From the NCBI GenBank assembly GCA_022827685.1, contig JAJEIH010000041.1, positions 1-45,195 on the forward strand: a stretch of DNA of 45,195 nucleotides, given 5' to 3'. The stretch comes from Alphaproteobacteria bacterium (GTDB taxonomy: Bacteria; Pseudomonadota; Alphaproteobacteria; Bin95). Numbering within the stretch: position 1 is the first letter of the stretch; each line of letters starts with the position of its first letter. Shown one piece after another: positions 1-7,924 of the stretch. Below the pieces are notes generated by a model. It saw only the letters and a list, made by a program, of their open reading frames with translations. It was not told the origin of the DNA and ran no database searches. A program made the position numbers and the translations under genes.

Positions 1-113
1 TGATTGCGCGCGCGAGACGCAGGACACACCTCGCCTGTCGGCTGAATCGGGGTCGTTCCGCACCGGACCGGCACGGGCGGGAAGCGGCTCCGGATGCCTC
101 TTCCCTCGGACCC

Positions 114-140
114 ATCATACCACTGTTTCTGAGAATGCAA
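114..140 (-). promoter_or_regulatory. Possible leftward sigma70-like promoter
   Basis: On the minus strand TTGCAT (plus positions 135-140) is followed by TATGAT (plus 114-119). The 15-bp spacer is shorter than the usual 17. The site sits at the edge of the A/T-rich stretch and points out of the window. It would serve a gene to the left. This is a weak call because of the spacer. Confidence 0.25.
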
Positions 141-335
141 GTCCCAAACAGGGAATTATTTCAAAAATTTGAACAAGAGGAAAACTGAAGCCCTGGGCAA
201 GTATCGACAATGCCCGCTCACGCTCGATCAACGGCACGAAGTTCGCCCGGTCGTTCGTGACCGCTGGTATAACACGCCGCCCGACGGTCCGGTCGTGCAG
301 GGGCCGGTAAGCCCTTCCGCCTCCCCGGACGGCCT

Positions 336-482
336 TCAGCCGATCCAGGCGCCGATGAGAAGCCCGACCGACAGACAGGCGCCCCGGCTCAACAGCGGTA
401 TTTCGAGCAGACAGGGAAAGCCCGCTGCGGCTGCGAGCACTACTACGGCTGCGACGCCCCAACCGGACACCCTGCGCAGCAC
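336..482 (-). CDS. Possible 48-aa hydrophobic protein or remnant
   Basis: A GTG-started minus-strand frame of 48 residues contains two strongly hydrophobic stretches (about residues 9-20 and 36-48). They are separated by a short loop with Pro, Cys and Glu, and the frame ends ...LLIGAWIG. The composition is much more membrane-like than the arginine-rich shadow frames around it. GGTGGA just upstream of the GTG could act as a weak ribosome site. It starts about 40 bp after the amidohydrolase stop, so it could be the last gene of that operon, or a decayed fragment of a longer membrane protein. No family recognised. Confidence 0.3.
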   Translation of the reverse strand: MLRRVSGWGVAAVVVLAAAAGFPCLLEIPLLSRGACLSVGLLIGAWIG

Positions 483-522
483 AGTTCCACCGGTCAGGTC
501 GGGAGGAACGGCTCCTGTTGAA

Positions 523-1758
523 CTACGCCGCCTTCCGCGCCCCTTCCTTCTTCGGCAGGTTGAACAGGCGGGCGGCGTTGCGGCCGAGGATGTTGCGCTT
601 CTGGTCCTCGGTGAGGAACGGAATGTCGTAGATGACGCGCGGGGCGTCGAAGTCGAAATGCGGCCAGTCCGAAGCGTAGAGGAGCTGGGTCTCGGCCTTG
701 ATCATCTCAAGGGTCGCCTTCAGGCCCACCTCGCTGCTCTTCTCCAGCGGCTGGCAGGTGTAGAAGCAGCTTTCGCGCATGTAGTCCGACGGCATTTTCG
801 TCAGCAGCGGCGCCTCGCTCTGGCGCATCAGATACTGGTCGTCGAGGCGCTGCATCAGGAACGGGACCCAGGAAAGCCCGCTCTCCACCCAGAGGCTGTT
901 CAGCTTCGGGAAGCGCTCCGGAATGCCGTTCAGGATCCAGTTGGTCATGTGGACGAGATTGCACCACACGAAGCCCAGCGCATGCATGCCGAGGAAGCTG
1001 TTGCAGGTGGCGAGCGAGGGGTCCTGCCAGTGGTAGCCGGCATGGAAGGCGATGGGCTTGCCGGTCTCCTCGATCATGCGGTAGAGGCGCATATATTCGT
1101 TGGAATGGACCGGCTTGTAGCGGGTCGAGGTGACGGTGAAGCCGATGATGTTCGGGTTGGCGCCGAACTCCTCCACCGTGCGGCAGGCGGCGTCCGGCGA
1201 GTTGAAGGGCAGCACGGCGAGCGACAGGATGCCGTCCTCGGCCGAGAGCACGTTCTCCGCCAGCCAGCGGTTGTAGGCGTGCGACAGCACCGCCTCCATC
1301 TCCACCTGCGGGTGCATGCCGATGAACAGCATCGGCGTCGGGAAGAGCACCATGTAATCGACGCAGAGCGCGTCCATCGCCCGGCGGGTCAGCGCGACGT
1401 CGAGATGTACGCCCGGCTCGTCCACCTTCTCGCGCCGCGAGGACTGGTGCGGGATGCGCCCGCCGACATCCTGGTAGCGCAGGCCGAGATCGCCGTTGAG
1501 CCCGTAGGGCGGCGCGCCGATGCGCTCCTTCTGGTACATCGTCGCCTGGTGGCGGAGCACCGGATCCTCGATATAGTCGATGATCTCGTGCCAGTGGACG
1601 GTCTCGACATGGTGCGCGTCGATATCGACGATGGTCCAGTCGGCGTAGCCCGCCTTGCGGGCATGGGCGCGGGCATGGGCCAGATAGTCGCGCGTGTCGG
1701 TCTCGGTGCCCATTTCCTGCACGGGCATGGCGCTGGCGGTTCGAATCGCGGCATCCAT
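523..1758 (-). CDS. Amidohydrolase family 2 (ACMSD-like) metal-dependent hydrolase
   Basis: A 411-residue TIM-barrel protein of the amidohydrolase-2 family, which includes aminocarboxymuconate-semialdehyde decarboxylase, gamma-resorcylate decarboxylase and related C-C lyases or hydrolases. The first metal motif is VDIDAHHVE (residues 44-52), with DxDxH in place of HxH. A second His region is FHAGYHW (mid-protein), and the catalytic Asp is in YASDWPHFDFD near the C terminus. Length is normal for the longer subfamily. The ATG is preceded by AAGGAGG lying inside the end of the upstream gene; M11 or M16 are alternative starts. It is the last clear gene of a leftward operon, 4 bp after the small unknown gene and just beyond a Rieske ferredoxin. 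The substrate is unknown; decarboxylation or hydrolysis of a ring-derived acid is an inference. Confidence 0.85.
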   Translation of the reverse strand: MDAAIRTASAMPVQEMGTETDTRDYLAHARAHARKAGYADWTIVDIDAHHVETVHWHEIIDYIEDPVLRHQATMYQKERIGAPPYGLNGDLGLRYQDVGGRIPHQSSRREKVDEPGVHLDVALTRRAMDALCVDYMVLFPTPMLFIGMHPQVEMEAVLSHAYNRWLAENVLSAEDGILSLAVLPFNSPDAACRTVEEFGANPNIIGFTVTSTRYKPVHSNEYMRLYRMIEETGKPIAFHAGYHWQDPSLATCNSFLGMHALGFVWCNLVHMTNWILNGIPERFPKLNSLWVESGLSWVPFLMQRLDDQYLMRQSEAPLLTKMPSDYMRESCFYTCQPLEKSSEVGLKATLEMIKAETQLLYASDWPHFDFDAPRVIYDIPFLTEDQKRNILGRNAARLFNLPKKEGARKAA

Positions 1759-1762
1759 GGGC

Positions 1763-2140
1763 TCAGGCCTCCTTCTCGGCGGCCGCCGGCGCGGCCTCGC
1801 TCAAATGATAGTCCTCCGGGCGGCGGCGCGACCAGAGGCCGAATTCCATCGGCCCGAGGCGCAGCGCGCGCAGCAATTCGGTGACGGCGGTCAGCGCCTC
1901 GGTCGGCGTCACCACCTCGTCATAGCGCCCGTGCAGCGGGCGGAAGGTGCGGTCCTCGCCGTCGGCCTTGGCGGCGTAGAGCTTGACGGCCGCCGTCATC
2001 AGGTCGGCGACGGCGCTGTCCGGGATGCGGTGGGCCTCGCCGCGTTCCACGGCCTCGGCGGCGAGCGTCCAGAGGCGGCGGGCGTCCTCGTCGAAATCCG
2101 CGTAAGCGTCGTTATGCCCCCTCAGGTCAGAGGGAGACAT
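1763..2140 (-). CDS. Small unknown protein between Rieske and amidohydrolase genes
   Basis: The 125-residue product begins MSPSDLRGHNDAYADFDEDA. I chose this ATG because the frame upstream of it is antisense-like low-complexity sequence inside the Rieske gene, while this start overlaps the Rieske stop by 14 bp, typical of translational coupling. The sequence is soluble and mainly helical-looking, with a conserved-looking central segment (FRPLHGRYDEVVTPTEAL) and an Ala/Glu-rich tail. No metal motif, signal peptide or membrane segment is seen. No family recognised. Its fixed place between a Rieske protein and an amidohydrolase suggests an accessory or second subunit for one of them; this is inference. 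Confidence 0.7.
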   Translation of the reverse strand: MSPSDLRGHNDAYADFDEDARRLWTLAAEAVERGEAHRIPDSAVADLMTAAVKLYAAKADGEDRTFRPLHGRYDEVVTPTEALTAVTELLRALRLGPMEFGLWSRRRPEDYHLSEAAPAAAEKEA

Positions 2141-2495
2141 AGACCTCTCCGTTCTGGACCTGCACCGCCACGGGCTCCAGCGCCATGCCGTCATTGCCGG
2201 GGTGGCGGCCGGTGCGGATGTCGTATTCGAGCCCGTGCCACGGGCAGACGATGTTGACCCGCTCCTCGTCATAGCGCCGCCCGAGGGAGCGCCGCCCGGC
2301 GTCGAGCGTTTCCAGCACCCGGTTGTAGAGGCGGCCCTGGCAGACGGGGCCGCCCTGGTGCGGGCAGTTGTTGCGCCAGGCGTAGAAGCCGTCCTCAAGG
2401 CGGAAGACGCCGACCTCCTCGCCGCCGATCTCGACCACCTTCCTGGCAGGCAGCGGCGCGAATTCCTCGACCGACCCGACCCTCACCGTCTCCAT
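2127..2495 (-). CDS. Rieske [2Fe-2S] ferredoxin
   Basis: A 122-residue single-domain Rieske protein. The cluster ligands are C44-x-H46 (NCPHQGGPVCQG) and C84-x2-H87 (CPWHGLEYD), the standard arrangement. Size matches soluble Rieske ferredoxins or small subunits that deliver electrons to oxygenases; there is no signal peptide and no oxygenase domain. The ATG has GGGGAGAG upstream on the minus strand. It follows the GH3 gene by 51 bp and overlaps the next gene. No matching oxygenase or reductase lies in the window, so its redox partner is unknown. It may instead be a redox or structural partner of the adjacent amidohydrolase. Confidence 0.92.
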   Translation of the reverse strand: METVRVGSVEEFAPLPARKVVEIGGEEVGVFRLEDGFYAWRNNCPHQGGPVCQGRLYNRVLETLDAGRRSLGRRYDEERVNIVCPWHGLEYDIRTGRHPGNDGMALEPVAVQVQNGEVYVSL

Positions 2496-2546
2496 CGACT
2501 GCTCTCCCCGCCGCTGCGGCCATTCTGGCGGCGGACGGGGAGCGCG

Positions 2547-4106
2547 TCAATTTGGCGGCGACTCCCCGTATGCCTCGGCGAACGCCTGCAAGGCGGCGAA
2601 GAGCTCGCGGTCGTTGACGATGCGGGGCACCTTGTTCTGGCCGCCGAGCCTGCCGCGGCTCTTCATCCATGCGGCGAAGCCGCCGGGCGGCATGAGGCTG
2701 ACGCGCGCGGCGTCCAGGCCGTAGCCGCCCGCGCGGTGGGCGTCATAATCGTCGTTGAGGCGGCAGAGCGCGGCGTCCAGCGTTTCGGCGAAGCGGGCCT
2801 GCCGCCCGGCGTCGGGGCCGCTCCCGCCCGGCTCCGCCCCGAACTCGACGATGTAGAGGTGCCCGCCGCGCTGGCCGGCCTCCTCCGGGAACAGGCTTCC
2901 GGCCGAGAAGTCCGTGACCGTCGCGCCGATCGCCCTTGCAGCCTCCGCCACGGCGCGCTCGACCTCGGCGCCGATGACGTGCTCGCCGAAGGCGGACAGC
3001 ATGTAGCTCGTCCGCCCGGTGACGAGGACGCGCGGCGGGTCGCGCTCCACCAGGGTCACCGTGTCGCCGACGAGGTAGCGCCAAAGGCCGGCGCAGGTGG
3101 TCACCGCGAGCGCGTAGTTGACGCCCGGCTCGGCGTCGCCGATCCAGCGGCAGTCCGGCTCGGCGCTGTCGAGTTCGTCGAGGGGGATGAACTCGTAGAA
3201 GATGCCGGTGTCGAGCAGCAGCCGGAGGCCCTCGCCGTCCCCGCGGTCGGCGATGGCGAAGAACCCCTCGCTCGCCGGATAGACCTCGCGCGTCTCGGCG
3301 CCGCTGCCTTCGAGCAGGGCCGCGAAGCGGTCGCGGTAGGGCGCCCAGGCGACGCCGCCGTGGCTCAGCATTTCGAGCCGGGGCCAGATGTCGGCGATCC
3401 GCCCGGACCCGCTGCCGGCGGTCCCGGCAAGGCGCTCGAAGAAGATCAGCAGCCAGCTCGGCGTGCCGGCAACGCCTGAAATCTCCTCGTCCAGGGAGCG
3501 CTCGGCGAAGCGGTCGATCTTCTCCTCCCAGTCGGCGATGGCCTCCAGGTCGCGCGGCGGGAAGTAGCGCAGCCGCGCCCAGCCGGGCATTTCCGCGGCC
3601 GCGATGCCGCTCAGATCGCCGCTGGAGACCCCCGGCGCCCGGCGGACCAGCCCGGTCGAGCCGCCGAGCATGAAGACGCGGCCCGCGAGCAGCCGGCTTT
3701 CCGGCCGGTTGGCGACATGGTGGACCATCAGCTCGGCGCCGGCGCGCACATTGGACCGGCGCATCTCGCGGCTGACGGGGATGTATTTCGTCGCGCCGGT
3801 CGTCGTGCCGGACGAGACGGCGAACCACGGAACGGGCCCCGGCCAGGTGCAGTCCGTCAGGCGGGGGAAGGGCTCGCGCCAGTAGCTTTCCCAGAAGGCG
3901 TCGTAGTCCCGGAGCGGAACGCGCGAGCGGAAGTCGTCGAGGGACCAGTCGGCGGAAAACCCGTGGTCCCGGCCGAATTGCGTGTGCCGCGCCTTCCGGA
4001 TGAGGGACGACAGGGTGCGGCGCTGCGCCTGTTCCGGGTCCATATGCGCCAGACGCCGGAGGCGTTGGCGGGCATAGAGCCGGAGAAGCCAGGTCGCGTC
4101 GTGCAT
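2547..4106 (-). CDS. GH3-family acyl-acid amido synthetase
   Basis: A 519-residue member of the GH3 auxin-responsive-promoter family. These ANL-superfamily adenylating enzymes activate a carboxylic acid with ATP and, in plants, join it to an amino acid. The N-terminal ATP motif SSGTTTGATKYIP is at residues 98-110. Further GH3-like segments include a Tyr-Pro-Ala-Ser-Glu-Gly stretch near mid-protein, the TCAGLWRYLVGDTV segment typical of GH3 domains, and a C-terminal ligase subdomain with SAFGEHV. Full length for bacterial members, which are largely uncharacterised. It lies 15 bp after a penicillin-acylase-like gene in the same operon, so an amide-forming and an amide-cleaving enzyme would be made together. 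The acid and amine substrates cannot be read from sequence. Confidence 0.88.
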   Translation of the reverse strand: MHDATWLLRLYARQRLRRLAHMDPEQAQRRTLSSLIRKARHTQFGRDHGFSADWSLDDFRSRVPLRDYDAFWESYWREPFPRLTDCTWPGPVPWFAVSSGTTTGATKYIPVSREMRRSNVRAGAELMVHHVANRPESRLLAGRVFMLGGSTGLVRRAPGVSSGDLSGIAAAEMPGWARLRYFPPRDLEAIADWEEKIDRFAERSLDEEISGVAGTPSWLLIFFERLAGTAGSGSGRIADIWPRLEMLSHGGVAWAPYRDRFAALLEGSGAETREVYPASEGFFAIADRGDGEGLRLLLDTGIFYEFIPLDELDSAEPDCRWIGDAEPGVNYALAVTTCAGLWRYLVGDTVTLVERDPPRVLVTGRTSYMLSAFGEHVIGAEVERAVAEAARAIGATVTDFSAGSLFPEEAGQRGGHLYIVEFGAEPGGSGPDAGRQARFAETLDAALCRLNDDYDAHRAGGYGLDAARVSLMPPGGFAAWMKSRGRLGGQNKVPRIVNDRELFAALQAFAEAYGESPPN

Positions 4107-4121
4107 GGTCGGGGTCCGGCG

Positions 4122-6404
4122 TCAGTTCTCCAGGGTCAGCACATGCGGGAATTCGGCCCGGACCGCGGACGGCGTGAGCGGCACGCGCACATACTCGCCG
4201 CGCCGCCACAGCTCCCACTGGTCGAGCATGGTCGTGCTGTTGAACCAGCCGTCCTGCCCGCCGAGCAGGACGAACCAGTTCCCGTCCGGGTCGGACAGGT
4301 CCGAAATGTGCCGCGCGTTCGACCCGTAGGTGACGGTATGGCGCTCCGCCGTGGCGTTGTGAGCGGTCTTCATCACCGTCTCCGAGCTTCCGGCGACGCC
4401 CTCTTCGACGAAGCGGTAGCGCCCGCCGATGAGCGGCGCGCGACCGAGCGGATGGGCGAGGCGGAGGCGGTGCATGTCTCCCCAGCCGGAGAAGGCGTCG
4501 AGACCGTCCGCCGCCGCGCGCAGGCCGGCAATGAGCGCCGCGCGCAGGGTCGCCTCGTCCGCCGCCGCGATATCGTCGGCCAGCAGCGCCGTGCCCCGGC
4601 GCAGCTTCGCGAACGCCTCGCCGTCGTCTTCCCCGTAGCGCAGGACGTAGAAGCGCCGCGCGAAGCCGTGGCGGAACTGCTCGAACGCGACCGCGCCGAG
4701 CGACTCCCGCCGGTAGGCGCCGTCCCACGCGCGCAGCCTGCCGATGGCCTCGGCGCCCCGGGCGTCCGCCGCCGCGGCCAGCCCCGACCCGTCGAGCCGG
4801 GCAAGGAAGAGGTCGCGCAGTTCGGCCGAGGACGGCATATACACGTCCTGCTGCAGCGCCTTGAGAGTCTCGACGCCCACCTCCGCCTCGCCCCCGATCA
4901 GCCGGGTCATGCGCTTGACGCGGTCGTCGGGCGAGAAGAAGAACCCGACGGGGATGTCCGTCTCCGAGGGGCGGTTGTTGGCGGAGACCAGGAAGCCGGT
5001 TTCGGGGTTGAGGCTGTAGGGCAGGTCCGCCCCGGTGCGCATCGCGCCCCAGGCGGCGTCATGCGCGGCGGTGTCCAGGTAAATGTCGTCGGGCGCGCCC
5101 CGGCGCGCGGGCAGCCGCACCGCCATCACCTGGCCGATATTCCCCTCCCGGTCCGCATAGAGCATGTTCTGCCCCGGCACGGCGAAACGGTCGAAGGCGG
5201 CGCGGAACTCCGGGAAGCTTGTCGCCCGGCAGACCCTGAGCATGGCGCCGATCTCGTCGCTTGCGCCGTGCCCGGTCCATTTCAGCGCGAGCGGCGGCAG
5301 GTCGAACTTCGAGAGCAGCGGCGTGTCGGTCACGATCGGGCCCCAGCGGGTCTCGCGGACGGTCGCTTCCTCGTCGAACCACCAGCGCACGCCGATCCGC
5401 TCGCGTCTTTCCCGGATCTCGGACTCCGGCAGGCCGCTGACATCGTAGAGGTCGCTGGAGGCCGCGCGCATGTTGGTGCCGCCCCAGGCGATGTGCGGGT
5501 TGCGGCCGATGGCGAAGATCGGCAGGCCCGGCGCCATCAGCCCGACCGCGTGGCAGGAAGGCGAGCGCACGCCCGCGATCAGCCAGACATTGGGAATGAA
5601 GATGCCGAGATGGGGGTCGTTGGCCATGAGCGCGCCGCCGGTGGCGCTGCGGCTACCCGCCACGGCGACGCTGTTGCTGCCCGACCGGGAGACGCCGGCG
5701 AGCCATTCCTGCATCGCGGCCATGCGTTCGGGCCCCCCGAAACTGGCGAAGGACGCGCCGCCCTCCTTCACGAGGCGCGCCCAGAGCTCGGGCCAGTCGT
5801 CCCGCGTGCGGAGCGCCAGCAGGTCGGCCCAGACCAGCCAGTTCACGTCGGTGCCGCCGAGGCGCCCGATGGCCAGGACGTCGGCGACGGTCCAGGGCTC
5901 GGGCTCCAGGCCCAGAACGGCGAAATCGTGCGGCAGTTCGGCCGCGCTGTCCTGGTAGTGGTTGACGCCGTCCACGAAGCGCCGGACCCAGAGCCGGGCG
6001 GCTTCGTCCATGCTGCGCTCGATCTCCGCCGCGGCGCGCCCGTAGGAGAGCGTGCGCAGGCCGCGGTCGATATCGACGCCCATGGGGCCGATCATCTCGG
6101 ACAGGCGCCCGCGCGCCAGCATGCGCGCCATCGCCATCTGGCCGAGCCTGAGATGCGCATGCACGAGGCCCAGCGCGAACGCCGCATCGCCGTCGCTCTC
6201 GGCTTCAATGAAGGGGATCTGCCGCTCGCTCCAGCGGATCGTCACGCGCCCGTCCAGCGGCAGGCCGCGCGTGGGGAACGCCTCAAGCCGCGCGGCGACG
6301 CCCTTCGGCTTCGGCAAGGGAGCCAGCAGCGCGCAGGCCGAAAGTAGGAGCACCGCCGCGCCGAGGGCAAGCCCGGCGGCGGCGGACGGGAAGCGGGACG
6401 GCAT
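4122..6404 (-). CDS. Penicillin acylase family N-terminal-nucleophile hydrolase (lipoprotein)
   Basis: A 760-residue penicillin amidase/acylase-family protein (Ntn hydrolase; covers penicillin acylases, AHL acylases and cephalosporin acylases). It opens with a hydrophobic signal and lipobox LLSAC (Cys24), predicting an envelope lipoprotein. The autoproteolytic serine is S243 in RSGSNSVAVAG, followed by the family segment GGALMANDPHLG. This would split it into an alpha chain, a short spacer and a beta chain of about 520 residues. These enzymes hydrolyse amide bonds of acylated amines or amino acids. The gene starts 16 bp after the MmgE/PrpD stop and is 15 bp from the GH3 gene. Beta-lactam, AHL or N-acyl-amino-acid substrates are all possible. 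The ribosome site is weak. Confidence 0.9.
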   Translation of the reverse strand: MPSRFPSAAAGLALGAAVLLLSACALLAPLPKPKGVAARLEAFPTRGLPLDGRVTIRWSERQIPFIEAESDGDAAFALGLVHAHLRLGQMAMARMLARGRLSEMIGPMGVDIDRGLRTLSYGRAAAEIERSMDEAARLWVRRFVDGVNHYQDSAAELPHDFAVLGLEPEPWTVADVLAIGRLGGTDVNWLVWADLLALRTRDDWPELWARLVKEGGASFASFGGPERMAAMQEWLAGVSRSGSNSVAVAGSRSATGGALMANDPHLGIFIPNVWLIAGVRSPSCHAVGLMAPGLPIFAIGRNPHIAWGGTNMRAASSDLYDVSGLPESEIRERRERIGVRWWFDEEATVRETRWGPIVTDTPLLSKFDLPPLALKWTGHGASDEIGAMLRVCRATSFPEFRAAFDRFAVPGQNMLYADREGNIGQVMAVRLPARRGAPDDIYLDTAAHDAAWGAMRTGADLPYSLNPETGFLVSANNRPSETDIPVGFFFSPDDRVKRMTRLIGGEAEVGVETLKALQQDVYMPSSAELRDLFLARLDGSGLAAAADARGAEAIGRLRAWDGAYRRESLGAVAFEQFRHGFARRFYVLRYGEDDGEAFAKLRRGTALLADDIAAADEATLRAALIAGLRAAADGLDAFSGWGDMHRLRLAHPLGRAPLIGGRYRFVEEGVAGSSETVMKTAHNATAERHTVTYGSNARHISDLSDPDGNWFVLLGGQDGWFNSTTMLDQWELWRRGEYVRVPLTPSAVRAEFPHVLTLEN

Positions 6405-6420
6405 CGCGCCCCTGCGCCCC

Positions 6421-7845
6421 TCAGCCCGTGCAGAGCGCGGCGTCGAGCTCGCTCAGGTCCGGGGCGCGGTCGAGGATCATGACGGCCTCGAAGATGCGCT
6501 CCACCCGCTCGGGGCCGACGGCGCGCGCGGCATTGTCCCGGAACTTGGCCGCGATGTCCTCGGCCGAGAGCGGGTTGGCGTCGGAGCCGCGGTTGACCGC
6601 CTCGCGGTGGCGCAACTCGCGCCCGTCGCGGGTGCGGACCCTGATCTCGCCGGAATAGTAGCGCGGGAAGGCCGAGTCCGGGTCGATGGCGAACTCCACC
6701 CGCTCCGCCAGCGCCAGCACCTCCGGGTCGGAGATCGCGCCGGGGTCGATCTCGTCCAGCGTGAAGCGGCCGTGCTTGAGCGCCGCGGCGATGGTGTAGT
6801 GCATCGAGAACTGGGCGTCGTAGCTGTTCTGCGGGCGCTTCTTGGTCTCCTCCGGGCGGCAGACGACATTGGCCTGCGCGTCCGCGATATAGCCGGTGAT
6901 GCTGTCCACATCCTCCGGCCGGAGCCCGTGGTCGCGCCGGAGCGCCAGCGCGGCATCGGCGAAAGCGTGGTTGAAGTGGCAGGCGGGGTAGGGCTTGAAA
7001 GCCACGTTCTCCAGCTCCCAGACCTCGCCGAGCGCGGCCGTCGCCATGTCGAGCCGCGCTTCGTGGTCCGCGCCCAGATGCAGGTTGTAGAGGCCGTAGC
7101 GCCCCTCATAGGGCGCGCTCGGGCCCTGGAAGCCGCCGCCGGCGAGCGCGGCCGCGGTGATGCCCGCCACGGCTGCCCAGCCGGGGTGGATGCGCTTGGT
7201 CCACGCGCCGTCGGAGAGGAACTCCAGGCTGCCCGCGGCCATGGAAAGCGCAATGCCCTGCGCCATCGCCGCCTCGCGCTCCGAAAGGCCGGCGAGGCGG
7301 GCGGCGGTCAGCGCCGCGCCGAACGCGCCGACGAGGCCGGTCGGATGGTGCCCGCGCAGATGGAAGCCGCCCTGCGCCGCCTGGCCGATCCGCGACGACG
7401 CCTCGACGCCGACCAGGTAGGCCGCGAGCAGGTCCCGGCCCGAGGCGCCGGACGCGAAGCCCTGCGCGAGCGCGGCGACGAGCGCCGAGGCCGAGGCATG
7501 GACCACGCCGTCGGAGTGCGTGTCGTCATAGTCGAGGCCGTGGACGAGCGTGCCGTTGACCAGCGCCGCATCGCGCAGCGGCAGGCGAATGTCCGTGCCG
7601 ATGACGGGCGACGGCCCCTCGCCGGCAAGTCCGCGCATGGCGTCTATCGTGCGCTGGCCGAACTCGTAGCCTGTCGAGGCGAGCGCGATGCCGATGCAGT
7701 CGAGGATGTGCAGGCGCGCGCGCTCCATCACCCGGTCCGGAACCGCGCGGTCATCAAGGCCGCAGGCGAACTCCGCCAGCATGGCGGCTATCGGCCGGTT
7801 GGCGGCCGCCGTTCCTTCGCTCACTGCCGTCTGGAGCCCGTCCAT
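6421..7845 (-). CDS. MmgE/PrpD family protein
   Basis: A 474-residue MmgE/PrpD-fold protein, the family of 2-methylcitrate dehydratase, cis-aconitate decarboxylase and iminodisuccinate epimerase. Recognisable blocks are the early LDCIGIALAS segment, HGLDYDDTHSDGVVHAS, the GFHLRGHHPTGLVGAFGAA block, and a C-terminal domain with KPYPACHFNHAF. The start is the ATG at 7845, preceded on the minus strand by GGGGAGGACACCGCG. Longer in-frame starts add arginine-rich sequence that runs into the divergent transporter gene. It is the first gene of the leftward operon (penicillin acylase, GH3, Rieske, unknown, amidohydrolase). The exact reaction is unknown. Confidence 0.9.
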   Translation of the reverse strand: MDGLQTAVSEGTAAANRPIAAMLAEFACGLDDRAVPDRVMERARLHILDCIGIALASTGYEFGQRTIDAMRGLAGEGPSPVIGTDIRLPLRDAALVNGTLVHGLDYDDTHSDGVVHASASALVAALAQGFASGASGRDLLAAYLVGVEASSRIGQAAQGGFHLRGHHPTGLVGAFGAALTAARLAGLSEREAAMAQGIALSMAAGSLEFLSDGAWTKRIHPGWAAVAGITAAALAGGGFQGPSAPYEGRYGLYNLHLGADHEARLDMATAALGEVWELENVAFKPYPACHFNHAFADAALALRRDHGLRPEDVDSITGYIADAQANVVCRPEETKKRPQNSYDAQFSMHYTIAAALKHGRFTLDEIDPGAISDPEVLALAERVEFAIDPDSAFPRYYSGEIRVRTRDGRELRHREAVNRGSDANPLSAEDIAAKFRDNAARAVGPERVERIFEAVMILDRAPDLSELDAALCTG

Positions 7846-7924
7846 CGCGGTGTCCTCCCCGAAATGCCCCTGTCCTCGACGCCCATCATAGCCCGGCGCG
7901 GCAATTGCGGCTATTCCACTGCGG

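Larger units (their letters stand above)
1..522. other. Mostly non-coding left edge
   Basis: No confident gene is visible here. Around 125-190 the DNA is clearly more A/T-rich than the rest of the window. On the minus strand it holds a possible promoter facing the left edge and a short hydrophobic ORF, both listed separately. An open frame of about 115 codons on the minus strand (115-462) is arginine/serine-rich low-complexity translation typical of chance frames in high-GC DNA, and I do not call it. The region lies just downstream of the leftward amidohydrolase operon and probably upstream of a leftward gene outside the window. Confidence 0.5.

Noticed and set aside
115..462. 115-codon minus-strand frame at the left edge
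   Set aside because: Arg/Ser-rich low-complexity sequence without a ribosome site; a different frame in the same strand looks more protein-like.
169..1884. Long plus-strand open frame opposite the amidohydrolase
   Set aside because: It is antisense to a clear enzyme, with Arg/Val/His-rich low-complexity translation typical of high-GC third-codon-position bias.
3717..6347. 876-codon plus-strand open frame opposite the GH3 and penicillin acylase genes
   Set aside because: It has no recognisable domain and covers two recognisable antisense genes with catalytic motifs; a high-GC shadow.
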